From Halodesulfovibrio sp. (GTDB lineage Bacteria > Desulfobacterota > Desulfovibrionia > Desulfovibrionales > Desulfovibrionaceae), in assembly GCF_015482765.1 (NCBI RefSeq), contig NZ_JADMLB010000070.1, forward strand, positions 1 through 64,000: a stretch of DNA of 64,000 nt, read 5' to 3'. The notes under the pieces were generated by a model that was given only the letters and a program-made list of their open reading frames with translations, did not search any database and was not told the DNA's origin. Below are positions 9,229 to 17,119 of the stretch, in pieces; the stretch's first letter is position 1; each line of letters starts with the position of its first letter. A program made the translations under genes and the position numbers.

Positions 9229-9251
9229 AAGCAAACTGGGAGGTTCTGTTT

Positions 9252-10427
9252 ATGGCTAGTAAGGCTTTTAGTGCTGGATGTATTGTTGCAGGCTCAACTA
9301 TTGGCGCAGGAATGCTCGGTCTCCCCATGGCCGTTGGAAATCTTGGCTTCACTATGAGTTGTGTACTGCTCGTCTTCATGTGGGCACTGGCTCTTTACTC
9401 CGGATTACTGCTTGTTGAGGTAGATATGCAGGTAGGTCCAGGACTTAATTTTAATAAAATGGTTAAAAGTGTTCTAGGATGGCCGGGGCAAATAGTCGCG
9501 GTATTAAGCCTTGGTTTCCTTTTGTATGCGCTGTTAGTTGCTTACATCACAGGCATGGGCAGTATTCTGGCTAACACATTCCACATTGCAGACAGCGGAT
9601 TCGGTGCTCCTGTCTGTTCAGCAGCATTTGCACTTATCATGGCTTTCATTGTTTTTTGCGGAACAAAAACCATCCTCCGCTTTAACAACGTCTTCTTTAT
9701 CACTATGCTCTGTGCAATGACGTTCGCCTTCTTTTCTCTCAGCTCGACCGTAAATTTTGATAACCTTCTTGCTGTAGCGCCTAACTACAACCACTTCATG
9801 GCAAGCCTGCCTATCCTCTTTGCAGCATACGGCTACCATTTCTGTATTCCAAGCACCTGTAAGATTGTTAACGGTAATAAAACAATTCTTTACTGGGCTA
9901 TCATTGGCGGTACCATTGCCCCTCTCGTTTGCTATGTACTGTGGCTGTTCCTTGCTCTCGGCAGTGTTCCTATGTCTCAGATCGCCCTCATGGACGGCAA
10001 CGTTGACTCCTTGATTGCAGCTATCTCTCAAAGTTCCGTTTTCATCAAAGCTGTTCTTTCTGTATTTGCTTCCTTCGCACTCGTAACCTCCTTCTTCGGT
10101 GTTTCCCTTTCATTATATGACCTCGCATCTGAAACACTGAGTCTTGGTGAATCTCAGACTCATCGTTTGATCGCAACCGTTGTTGTATTCGCACCACCAA
10201 TTGTTGCTTCTTACCTCTGTCCAGGCAGCTTTATTGCTGCGCTTGCTCATGCAGGTATCGGCTTTGCAGTTCTCTGTCTCTGTTTGCCATGCATTATGAG
10301 CTGGAAACTGCGTAACGAACGCAAAAGAACTAACACTGAGGCACCATATCAGGTCGCCGGCGGTAAATTCTCCATTGCTCTCGCTTCCGCATGTGGTATC
10401 TTCATCATCTTTGCTGCATGTGTTTAA
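9252..10427 (+). CDS. Aromatic amino-acid permease (HAAAP family, Mtr/TyrP/TnaB-like)
   Basis: Inner-membrane amino-acid:proton symporter of 391 residues with about 11 hydrophobic segments. The N-terminus contains the family signature SAGCIVAGSTIGAGMLGLPM. A later stretch, AAYGYHFCIPSTCKIV, matches the conserved PSxxxY-like loop of tryptophan/tyrosine carriers. GGGAGG precedes the ATG at a suitable distance. Which aromatic amino acid it carries cannot be decided. It is a single-gene unit with a foldable leader and a strong terminator. Confidence 0.88.
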   Translation: MASKAFSAGCIVAGSTIGAGMLGLPMAVGNLGFTMSCVLLVFMWALALYSGLLLVEVDMQVGPGLNFNKMVKSVLGWPGQIVAVLSLGFLLYALLVAYITGMGSILANTFHIADSGFGAPVCSAAFALIMAFIVFCGTKTILRFNNVFFITMLCAMTFAFFSLSSTVNFDNLLAVAPNYNHFMASLPILFAAYGYHFCIPSTCKIVNGNKTILYWAIIGGTIAPLVCYVLWLFLALGSVPMSQIALMDGNVDSLIAAISQSSVFIKAVLSVFASFALVTSFFGVSLSLYDLASETLSLGESQTHRLIATVVVFAPPIVASYLCPGSFIAALAHAGIGFAVLCLCLPCIMSWKLRNERKRTNTEAPYQVAGGKFSIALASACGIFIIFAACV

Positions 10428-10440
10428 ACAGCTCTTACAA

Positions 10441-10475
10441 AAAAAGCGCCCGTTATTTAACGGGCGCTTTTTTAT
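10441..10475. terminator. Bidirectional terminator, permease / rdgB
   Basis: An 11-base-pair stem built on AGCGCCCGTTA (10445-10455) and TAACGGGCGCT (10458-10468), with A and T runs on either side. It serves the plus-strand permease and the minus-strand rdgB. Confidence 0.85.
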
Positions 10476-10493
10476 TTCTATTATGAAAACGAA

Positions 10494-11123
10494 TTACTTT
10501 TCGACATCACTCCAAAAAGAATCCCACTGAGTCAGCAAGGCAGCCAAAGCATTTCCTCGATGAGAGCGTTTATTCTTTTCTTCTCGGGTCAACAGCGCAG
10601 AAACAGATCCATCGGTTGCATCGATAAATAACGGATCATATCCAAATCCATTATCTCCAACTTCTTCAGTGCCGATAAAACCTTCCCATGCACCTGATGC
10701 TGTAATGCACTTACCTGACGGTGCACATGCAGACATTACGCAACGAAAACGCGCAGTACGTTTTTCATGCGGAATACCTTCCAGCTCCATAAGCATTTTT
10801 TCATTATTGCGTTTATCACGCGTTTCGCCTTTCAAATTCGGCGTATTATCGCTGTAGCGAGCGGAATATACACCAGGAGCTTTGTCTAACGCATCAACTT
10901 CAAGGCCGGAATCATCAGCCACTGCAACAAGACCTGTGTGCTCAGCTACAGTTCGGGCTTTAATCAACGAGTTGGCTTCAAAGGTATCGCCATCCTCAAC
11001 AATATCTCCAAGTTCAGGATACGCATCCAGCCCGCGGACAGAAAGACCATATTCACTCAACGTTTTTTCAAGTTCTGCAATTTTACCTGCATTACGAGTA
11101 GCAAGCACAATAATTTTTTCCAT
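10494..11123 (-). CDS. rdgB: XTP/dITP pyrophosphatase (HAM1/RdgB family)
   Basis: Hydrolyses non-canonical purine nucleoside triphosphates (XTP, dITP, ITP) to the monophosphate, keeping them out of DNA and RNA. It has 209 residues. The N-terminus IIVLATRNAGKIAELE contains the TxNxxK substrate motif, the acidic metal site is VADDSGLEVDAL, and the C-terminus has SHRGNALAAL. The ATG at 11123 matches the family start and has AGGGA upstream; the longer frame from 11195 adds 24 unrelated residues. It lies 182 bases downstream of the sensor kinase gene. Confidence 0.95.
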   Translation of the reverse strand: MEKIIVLATRNAGKIAELEKTLSEYGLSVRGLDAYPELGDIVEDGDTFEANSLIKARTVAEHTGLVAVADDSGLEVDALDKAPGVYSARYSDNTPNLKGETRDKRNNEKMLMELEGIPHEKRTARFRCVMSACAPSGKCITASGAWEGFIGTEEVGDNGFGYDPLFIDATDGSVSALLTREEKNKRSHRGNALAALLTQWDSFWSDVEK

Positions 11124-11305
11124 AATTTCATCCCTGCATCCTGCGGACGCTATATATGACCAGACAACAACTTCTGCCAGATAACAGTTGTGCATTTTTC
11201 AATTCGCTATATTAACTGCGCACACACTAGTAAGTTATGCTGCCGGACATCAAGCAGAAAAACTTAGAGTACAAGTTCAAAAAACGTTCTCTCTCACTCT
11301 GTCTC

Positions 11306-12865
11306 TTATGGCTTACCAATAAAATCAGAAGGAGAGCCTAGAAAATCAACGCTTCCTGATCGTTCTCTTACTTCATCCTCCTCATGCTTTTTAACAACTG
11401 CTTGAGAAAGAGATAACGGAGGCAGATAAAATGACAGAATGGTTCCTTTGCTCAATTTGCTCCGCAACTTAACCTTGCCACCCATATCTTCAATAATCTT
11501 TTTTGTCATCGCTAACCCAAGTCCAGAACCACCACTTTTTGTGGTAAAAAATGGATTAAAAAGATGTTCCAACAAATCTTCCGGAATACCTTCGCCTGAG
11601 TCCATTATCCGGATAATAATCCAGTTATCTGCACTTAAAGACGTTTCAATCCGCATTGTTCCACCATTCGGCATGGCTTCAAAACCATTCTTAATACCAT
11701 TGATAACACATTGTTTTAATTGATCCGGATTTCCCCGCACCTTTGCAACATTAGACTTTAAGTTCGTCGTTACAACGCCTCCCTGCGATTCAAATTTCAT
11801 ACGCAGTAAACCTAATGCTTCTTGAATTACTTCATTAACGTCTATCTCGCCGTCTTCACCATGCGCAGGACGAGCGAAATTCAAAATAATCTTTAATATT
11901 TTCTCTAATCTTTTAGATTCATTGTAAATAATCTTTACTTTTTTCGTATCTTTTTCGTTCAAGTTTTTTTGTCTAAGAAGCGCTCTTGCAAAACCGCCAA
12001 TAGCAAAAAGCGGATTACGAATTTCGTGCGCCACGAATGCGGACATCTCTCCAATAGCAGCAAGCTTCTCTGTCTGTTGGAGCTTACGCACCATAAAGTA
12101 GTTCTCGGTAATATCTTTACGGGTAAGAATCACCGAACGTACCGTGCCGTCACGCTTTACTGCGGGGTATGCCGACAACCCAAAATATTGCAGATCACCA
12201 TTGCTGGTGACTTTTGTGATAACCTGATCTGCCCTTTTTGCCGTCTCAACAGCTCGCATAACAGCATTATCCGGCTTTGTTGCGTAAGGAAGAACATTAT
12301 TAATAAGTGTCCCTTCCCTGCCCTCAAATTCAAGGTCACGCGGTCGATCGAGCACAGCACTGTTCGCATCAAGCACAACACCATTACTGTCTAGAAGCCA
12401 AAATTCTTCCTCTGCCTGATCTACGAAGGTGCTGAACAGTCCTAAGGCTCGATTCAAATTGCACGCCTTCAGGTCCACTGGATCAGGATCAATAGACGTT
12501 TTCTTAAAGACTAAAAGGGCTTCGCCACCGACAACCGACACTGCAGCAGGTACACAACGCTTAAGATGCTCTATATATTTACATTCTTCGGAAAGATCGA
12601 AGACTATGTTGACATCATCTATATTCTCGCATAGCTCCTCAACACTGTCATAGAAATCTACGCCATCAAGACACGTCAAAGCCGGTAGTTCATCATGAGG
12701 CGCACACGCGATAGCGCGCACTTTTATCCGAACGACTCCTTCCGGAGTATCTATGGAGAAAAGATGCATCAGCATTTCACGATATATGCTACGATATCCG
12801 ACAGTCGCTATCTTGAGTGTCGTGAAAATCTCTTTACCGTTCTGGAATGGTTGCTTATTTTCCAC
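11306..12865 (-). CDS. PAS-domain sensor histidine kinase with N-terminal Rossmann-like region
   Basis: A soluble 519-residue sensor kinase; no transmembrane segment is visible, so it should sense in the cytoplasm. Residues 15-140 start LKIATVGYRSIYREML and look like an alpha/beta nucleotide-binding fold rather than a receiver domain (inference). A PAS domain follows (about 150-270, FWLLDSNGVVLDAN). Then come the His box FVAHEIRNPLFAIGGFARAL, the N box NGIKNGFEAM and the ATP-lid glycines DSGEGIPEDL and GGSGLGLAMTKKI. This is the NtrB-like subgroup. No response regulator lies next to it. It is divergent from rimO with a 76-base shared promoter region. The signal is unknown. Confidence 0.9.
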   Translation of the reverse strand: MENKQPFQNGKEIFTTLKIATVGYRSIYREMLMHLFSIDTPEGVVRIKVRAIACAPHDELPALTCLDGVDFYDSVEELCENIDDVNIVFDLSEECKYIEHLKRCVPAAVSVVGGEALLVFKKTSIDPDPVDLKACNLNRALGLFSTFVDQAEEEFWLLDSNGVVLDANSAVLDRPRDLEFEGREGTLINNVLPYATKPDNAVMRAVETAKRADQVITKVTSNGDLQYFGLSAYPAVKRDGTVRSVILTRKDITENYFMVRKLQQTEKLAAIGEMSAFVAHEIRNPLFAIGGFARALLRQKNLNEKDTKKVKIIYNESKRLEKILKIILNFARPAHGEDGEIDVNEVIQEALGLLRMKFESQGGVVTTNLKSNVAKVRGNPDQLKQCVINGIKNGFEAMPNGGTMRIETSLSADNWIIIRIMDSGEGIPEDLLEHLFNPFFTTKSGGSGLGLAMTKKIIEDMGGKVKLRSKLSKGTILSFYLPPLSLSQAVVKKHEEDEVRERSGSVDFLGSPSDFIGKP

Positions 12866-12941
12866 GTATGATCTCTCCTATGACAGTGCAGCAAACACAT
12901 GATTCATCAGTCAAAATAGTATATATACTGGAAACCACCCC

Positions 12942-14240
12942 ATGATTAATATTTATTCCATCAGCCTCGGCTGCCCGAAAAACAGGGTTGATACCGAATG
13001 GTTGCTCGGCGCGGTAAGCGAAGAGATTACTCCGGTTGAAGCACCGGAAGATGCAGACCTAGTCCTGATTAACACATGCGGCTTTATTCAGCCTGCCATT
13101 GAAGAATCTGTTCAAACCATTCTTCAAGCCGTGGCTGATATTGAAGGCCTGCCATCAGGGAAACGTCCACTCATCGCTGTTGTCGGCTGCCTTGTCGGTC
13201 GCTTCGGAGAAAACGACCTTTCTTCAGAAATTCCTGAAGTAGATCTATGGCTCACCAACACACAGATGGAAGAATGGCCTGAGATGATCGCTAAAGCTAT
13301 GAAGCTTCCGCTCATCAAAGATCCTCTTCGCCTTATTTCCACAGGTCCTTCGTACGCATATTTAAAAATCAGCGACGGCTGTAACCACAAATGTGCGTTC
13401 TGTACCATCCCTTCCATCCGCGGCGACCTTCGCACCACTCCTGCGGAAACAGTTGTTCGCGATGCTAAACACGCCCTTGAACAGGGGGTGAAAGAACTTA
13501 TATTCGTTGCACAGGACGTTACAGCCTATGGTCGTGAGTTAGGTCTGAAGCACGGCCTGAGAGAGTTACTGGACAAAATTTTACCGCTGGACGGTCTTGA
13601 AAGATTACGTCTCATGTACCTTTACCCTGCCGGCTTATCCACAGAGTTTCTCAAGTACCTGCGTGATGCAGGTGAACCGTTTGTTCCATACTTTGATGTG
13701 CCTATCCAGCACGCCCATTCTGATGTACTTTCCCGCATGGGACGTCCGTTTGCCCGCAATCCGCGTGAAGTTATTGACCGGATTCGTGATGTATTTCCGG
13801 AAGCCGCAATACGCACCAGTATCATTGTAGGTTACCCCGGTGAAACTGAAGAACAATGGGAATACTTGCGCGACTTCATCATCGAAACCAGATTCCATCA
13901 TCTCGGTATCTTTGCGTATCAAGCCGAAGAAGGAACTCCGGCAGCAGCTATGGACAACCAAATTGATGACATTGAAAAAGAGTGGCGTCGTGATGCTCTT
14001 ATGGAAATCCAAGGTGACATCTCAGAAGATATTCTGGAGCAATACGAAGGCCAGCGCATGAAGATACTTGTCGACAATGAGCATGACGAATGGCCGGGGC
14101 TACATGTAGGACGCACATGGTTCCAGGCACCGGAAGTAGATGGCATTACCTATGTCAGTGGACCGGGCGTTGAGCCGGGTGCAATGGTAGATGCAGAAAT
14201 TGTAGAGACACGTGACTATGATTTAGTCGCACTTGCATAA
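12942..14240 (+). CDS. rimO: Ribosomal protein S12 methylthiotransferase
   Basis: Radical-SAM enzyme that methylthiolates the conserved aspartate of ribosomal protein S12. It has 432 residues. The N-terminal UPF0004 domain binds one Fe-S cluster (ISLGCPKNRVDTE, INTCGFIQPAIEES, VVGCLVGRFGE). The radical-SAM cluster motif is CNHKCAFCTIP, and a TRAM-like RNA-binding domain fills the last 65 residues. The SLGCPKNRVD start and the overall length separate RimO from MiaB. A T-rich tract and an 11-base inverted repeat (14260-14305) follow the stop. Confidence 0.96.
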   Translation: MINIYSISLGCPKNRVDTEWLLGAVSEEITPVEAPEDADLVLINTCGFIQPAIEESVQTILQAVADIEGLPSGKRPLIAVVGCLVGRFGENDLSSEIPEVDLWLTNTQMEEWPEMIAKAMKLPLIKDPLRLISTGPSYAYLKISDGCNHKCAFCTIPSIRGDLRTTPAETVVRDAKHALEQGVKELIFVAQDVTAYGRELGLKHGLRELLDKILPLDGLERLRLMYLYPAGLSTEFLKYLRDAGEPFVPYFDVPIQHAHSDVLSRMGRPFARNPREVIDRIRDVFPEAAIRTSIIVGYPGETEEQWEYLRDFIIETRFHHLGIFAYQAEEGTPAAAMDNQIDDIEKEWRRDALMEIQGDISEDILEQYEGQRMKILVDNEHDEWPGLHVGRTWFQAPEVDGITYVSGPGVEPGAMVDAEIVETRDYDLVALA

Positions 14241-14259
14241 TTAGCGGCGGTATTTTTTT

Positions 14260-14305
14260 TGTATGTTTTTTTATATAACTTCTTCTACCATGCGAAAAAC
14301 ATACA
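14260..14305. repeat. 11-base inverted repeat after rimO
   Basis: TGTATGTTTTT (14260-14270) and AAAAACATACA (14295-14305) are perfect complements with a 24-base loop. It may mark the 3' end of rimO or the start of the rpsA control region. Confidence 0.5.
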
Positions 14306-14403
14306 TAAAACAGGGCAAGCAGCGACATATTAAGGGTAAAATCCTGATATTCACAGCATTTTCTGTTGAGTTTACAACGGTAATTTGCTAACACTTCGCA
14401 TCT

Positions 14404-14434
14404 CACTTTCCAAGTGGGAAAAATTTTTTTTGTT
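14404..14434 (+). promoter_or_regulatory. Terminator-like hairpin directly upstream of the rpsA ribosome site
   Basis: CACTT-tcc-AAGTG (with flanking partial pairing) is followed by GGGAAAAA and then eight T. It ends two bases before the TTGG-TTGGAGGA region used by rpsA. A hairpin plus T tract inside a ribosomal-protein leader suggests attenuation or S1 autocontrol, but the stem is only five pairs. Confidence 0.35.
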
Positions 14435-14450
14435 GGTTGGAGGATTCTTT

Positions 14451-16163
14451 ATGGAAACCATGGAAAATAACTCACTCGAAGCTGAAATGAGCTTTGAGGC
14501 TGCTCTTGAAGATTACCTTAGCTCAGATTTTGGTGAGCTTGATGAAGGTTCAATCGTTAAGGGCGAAATCGTTCGCGTGGACAATGACTACGTTCTCGTT
14601 GACGTAAACTTTAAGTCAGAAGGTCAGATCCCTGCTTCCGAGTTTGCAGATGCAGACGGCGCAGTAAGCGTTGGCGTAGGGGACAAGGTGGATGTTTTCG
14701 TTGTTCGTAAGAACGAAATGGAAGGCACCATCACCCTGTCCTTTGAAAAAGCAAAACGCATGCAGATGTTCGACCAGCTCGAAGAAGTTCAGGAAAAGAA
14801 CTCCGTCGTTACTGGCCGCATCGTTCGTCGTATCAAAGGTGGCTACACAGTCGATCTCGGTGGTATTGAAGCATTCCTTCCTGGCTCCCACGTTGATCTG
14901 CGCCCAGTGCCAGACATGGACGCACTCGTGAACGAAGAGTTTGAATTCCGTGTACTGAAGATCAATCGTCGTCGCAGCAACGTTATCGTTTCTCGCCGTG
15001 TACTTCTTGAAGAAGAACGCGATTCCAAACGTCAGGACCTTCTCCTTACTCTCGACGAAGGCCAGATCGTTACCGGTAAAGCGAAAAACATCACCGAATA
15101 CGGTGTATTCGTTGACCTTGGCGGCCTCGACGGTCTCTTGCATATCACTGATATGTCTTGGAAACGTATCCGCCATCCTAAAGAGCTCGTACAGCTCGGT
15201 CAGGAACTCGAGCTTAAAATTCTCAGCTTCGACAAAGAGAACCAGAAAGTATCTCTCGGTCTCAAACAGCTTGTTGAAGATCCTTGGCAGGACATCACTG
15301 CTAAATTCCCTGAAGGCCAGCGTCTCAGCGGCAAGGTTACCAACCTCGTTGATTACGGTGCATTCGTGGAACTCGAGCCAGGCGTTGAAGGTCTCGTGCA
15401 CATTTCTGAAATGTCATGGACCCGCAAACTCCGTCACCCATCCCAGATGGTACGCGTAGGCGACGAAGTTGAAGTTGTTATCCTCGGCGTAGACGAAGAT
15501 AAAAAACGCATCTCCCTCGGCATGAAGCAAGTTAAGCCAAACCCATGGGAAATCGTTGCTGAAAAATACCCTGAAGGTACTATCCTCGAAGGTGTTATCA
15601 AAAACATCACTGAGTTCGGTATGTTCATCGGTATCGAAGACGGCATTGACGGCCTGATTCACGTTTCTGACATCTCTTGGACCAAAAAGATCCGTCACCC
15701 TAATGAACTCTTCCAGGTTGGCGACACTGTACAGGCAAAAGTTCTTACAGTTGATCAGGACAGCGAAAAATTCACCCTCGGTGTTAAACAGCTTTCCGAA
15801 GATCCATGGTCTAAAGTTCCTTCCAACTACCCTAACGGTACCATCGTTGAAGGTGTTGTAACTAACATCACCGACTTCGGTCTCTTCGTTGAAGTAGAAG
15901 AAGGCATTGAAGGTCTCGTTCACGTTTCTGAAATCTCTCAGAAAAAAGTGAAATCTCCTTCTGAAATGTTCAAAGAAGGCGTAACTATCAAAGCTAAAGT
16001 TATCCACGTTAGCGCTGAAGAACGTCGTCTCGGACTTTCCATCAAACAGCTTAAAGACGAAGAAGATCGCAAAAAGCCTCGTGAATTCCGTTCCGGCGGT
16101 TCCGATGCTGGTCAGCAGACCCTCGGCGACATCTTCAAGCAGCTTGAGGATGCAGGCGAATAA
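14451..16163 (+). CDS. rpsA: 30S ribosomal protein S1
   Basis: RNA-binding ribosomal protein with six S1 domains in 570 residues, which recruits mRNA to the 30S subunit. The repeats show the usual pattern: EGSIVKGEIVRVDNDYVLVD, then GQIVTGKAKNITEYGVFVDL, GQRLSGKVTNLVDYGAFVEL, GTILEGVIKNITEFGMFIGI and GTIVEGVVTNITDFGLFVEV. The start at 14451 (METMENNSLE) has TTGGAGGA upstream; 22 further codons to 14385 are not S1-like. Codon choice is strongly biased, as expected for high expression. The last 14 bases overlap the next gene, sppA. Confidence 0.97.
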   Translation: METMENNSLEAEMSFEAALEDYLSSDFGELDEGSIVKGEIVRVDNDYVLVDVNFKSEGQIPASEFADADGAVSVGVGDKVDVFVVRKNEMEGTITLSFEKAKRMQMFDQLEEVQEKNSVVTGRIVRRIKGGYTVDLGGIEAFLPGSHVDLRPVPDMDALVNEEFEFRVLKINRRRSNVIVSRRVLLEEERDSKRQDLLLTLDEGQIVTGKAKNITEYGVFVDLGGLDGLLHITDMSWKRIRHPKELVQLGQELELKILSFDKENQKVSLGLKQLVEDPWQDITAKFPEGQRLSGKVTNLVDYGAFVELEPGVEGLVHISEMSWTRKLRHPSQMVRVGDEVEVVILGVDEDKKRISLGMKQVKPNPWEIVAEKYPEGTILEGVIKNITEFGMFIGIEDGIDGLIHVSDISWTKKIRHPNELFQVGDTVQAKVLTVDQDSEKFTLGVKQLSEDPWSKVPSNYPNGTIVEGVVTNITDFGLFVEVEEGIEGLVHVSEISQKKVKSPSEMFKEGVTIKAKVIHVSAEERRLGLSIKQLKDEEDRKKPREFRSGGSDAGQQTLGDIFKQLEDAGE

Positions 16164-17052
16164 GCCTAACTTCTCGCAGAGACATCCGTTTCTGTTTGGC
16201 ATAATGCTAATTATTGCCGCAGTAGCCCTGTTTACAGGCGCTACTGCGGCTTTACGCATTTCAAACGGCACACCTGTCTCTTACTTTTCTCAAGACAAAT
16301 TTGGCGTTATCAACATCCAAGGCTTTATCAGCAGTTCGCGCAAAGTTTCGGACTGGGCATATAAACTGCGTACTGATGATTCTATTAAAGGTGTTGTTGT
16401 TCGCATCAACTCTCCCGGTGGTGGCGTTGCTGCCTCTCAGGAGATGTACTCTGCAATTAAACGCCTTGCAGAGGTAAAACCTGTTGTTATTTCAATGGGA
16501 ACCGTTGCCGCTTCCGGCGGATACTACATTGCAGCAGCCGGAGACAAAATTGTCGCCAATCCGGCAACCCTCACCGGTTCCATCGGTGTAAAAATGGAGT
16601 TACCTAACTTTAAAGGGTTAATGCAAAAAATCGGCGTTTCCTACCTTTCCCTTACAAGCGGAAAGCTCAAATCTGCTGGCAGCCCCTTCCAAACAATGAC
16701 GCCAGAAGAGCGTGCCTACCTTCAAGCTATCATCATGGACATGTATAATCAGTTTATTGATGTTATAGTTGAAGGCCGCCATATGAAGCGCGAACAAATT
16801 TTACCGTATGCAGATGGTCGTGCAATGACTGGTAAGCAAGCCCTTGAAGCTGGACTAGTTGATGTTCTTGGCGATAGGGAAACTGCCTATATGGAACTTG
16901 CAAAACTCTGCAAACTTGAAGCTCCGCTTCCTCTTGAAGAAGGCCCTAAGAAAGAAAAGAGCTTACTTAAGGACATTCTTTCTTCTGCTCTAGACCTTGC
17001 ACCGGTTAACACCGTGCGGGAACAGAACTCTCTCCAGCTTCTGTATAATTAA
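16150..17052 (+). CDS. sppA: Signal peptide peptidase SppA (short form)
   Basis: Membrane-anchored serine protease that cuts released signal peptides. It has 300 residues. An N-terminal anchor at about 13-36 (FLFGIMLIIAAVALFTGATA) is followed by one SppA domain. The nucleophile is in VAASGGYYIAAAGD, and the general-base lysine region is LTSGKLKSAGSPFQTM. The single-domain length fits the short SppA/36-kDa type. The ATG at 16150 lies inside the end of rpsA (14-base overlap), with GAGG touching it, so translation is probably coupled to S1. Longer readings from 16081 would overlap rpsA further and lack family sequence. Confidence 0.92.
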   Translation: MQANKPNFSQRHPFLFGIMLIIAAVALFTGATAALRISNGTPVSYFSQDKFGVINIQGFISSSRKVSDWAYKLRTDDSIKGVVVRINSPGGGVAASQEMYSAIKRLAEVKPVVISMGTVAASGGYYIAAAGDKIVANPATLTGSIGVKMELPNFKGLMQKIGVSYLSLTSGKLKSAGSPFQTMTPEERAYLQAIIMDMYNQFIDVIVEGRHMKREQILPYADGRAMTGKQALEAGLVDVLGDRETAYMELAKLCKLEAPLPLEEGPKKEKSLLKDILSSALDLAPVNTVREQNSLQLLYN

Positions 17053-17074
17053 GCTCCCACGCTAGTCTCCATCC

Positions 17075-17109
17075 TTACCTCCATGGTATCATCGGCAGGT
17101 AACTTTTTT
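17075..17109 (+). terminator. Possible terminator/attenuator between sppA and malQ
   Basis: TTACCT (17075-17080) pairs with AGGTAA (17097-17102), followed by C and six T. The T run ends at the GGAGG used by malQ. The stem is short and the loop long, so strength is uncertain. Confidence 0.35.
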
Positions 17110-17119
17110 GGAGGCTCCT

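Larger units (their letters stand above)
8411..9251. other. 840-base gene-poor gap before the permease
   Basis: Apart from the argC terminator there is no clear gene. I note a possible 21-codon ORF at 8785-8850, a perfect 12-base inverted repeat at 8861-8894, an AAGTG/CACTT repeat at 8962-8978, and a compact foldable leader at 9183-9228. The length and AT-richness suggest a regulatory region or an eroded gene. I could not place a promoter with confidence. Confidence 0.5.

Noticed and set aside
14616-15401. 261-codon frame antisense to rpsA
   Set aside because: Same cause: codon bias of a ribosomal protein gene.
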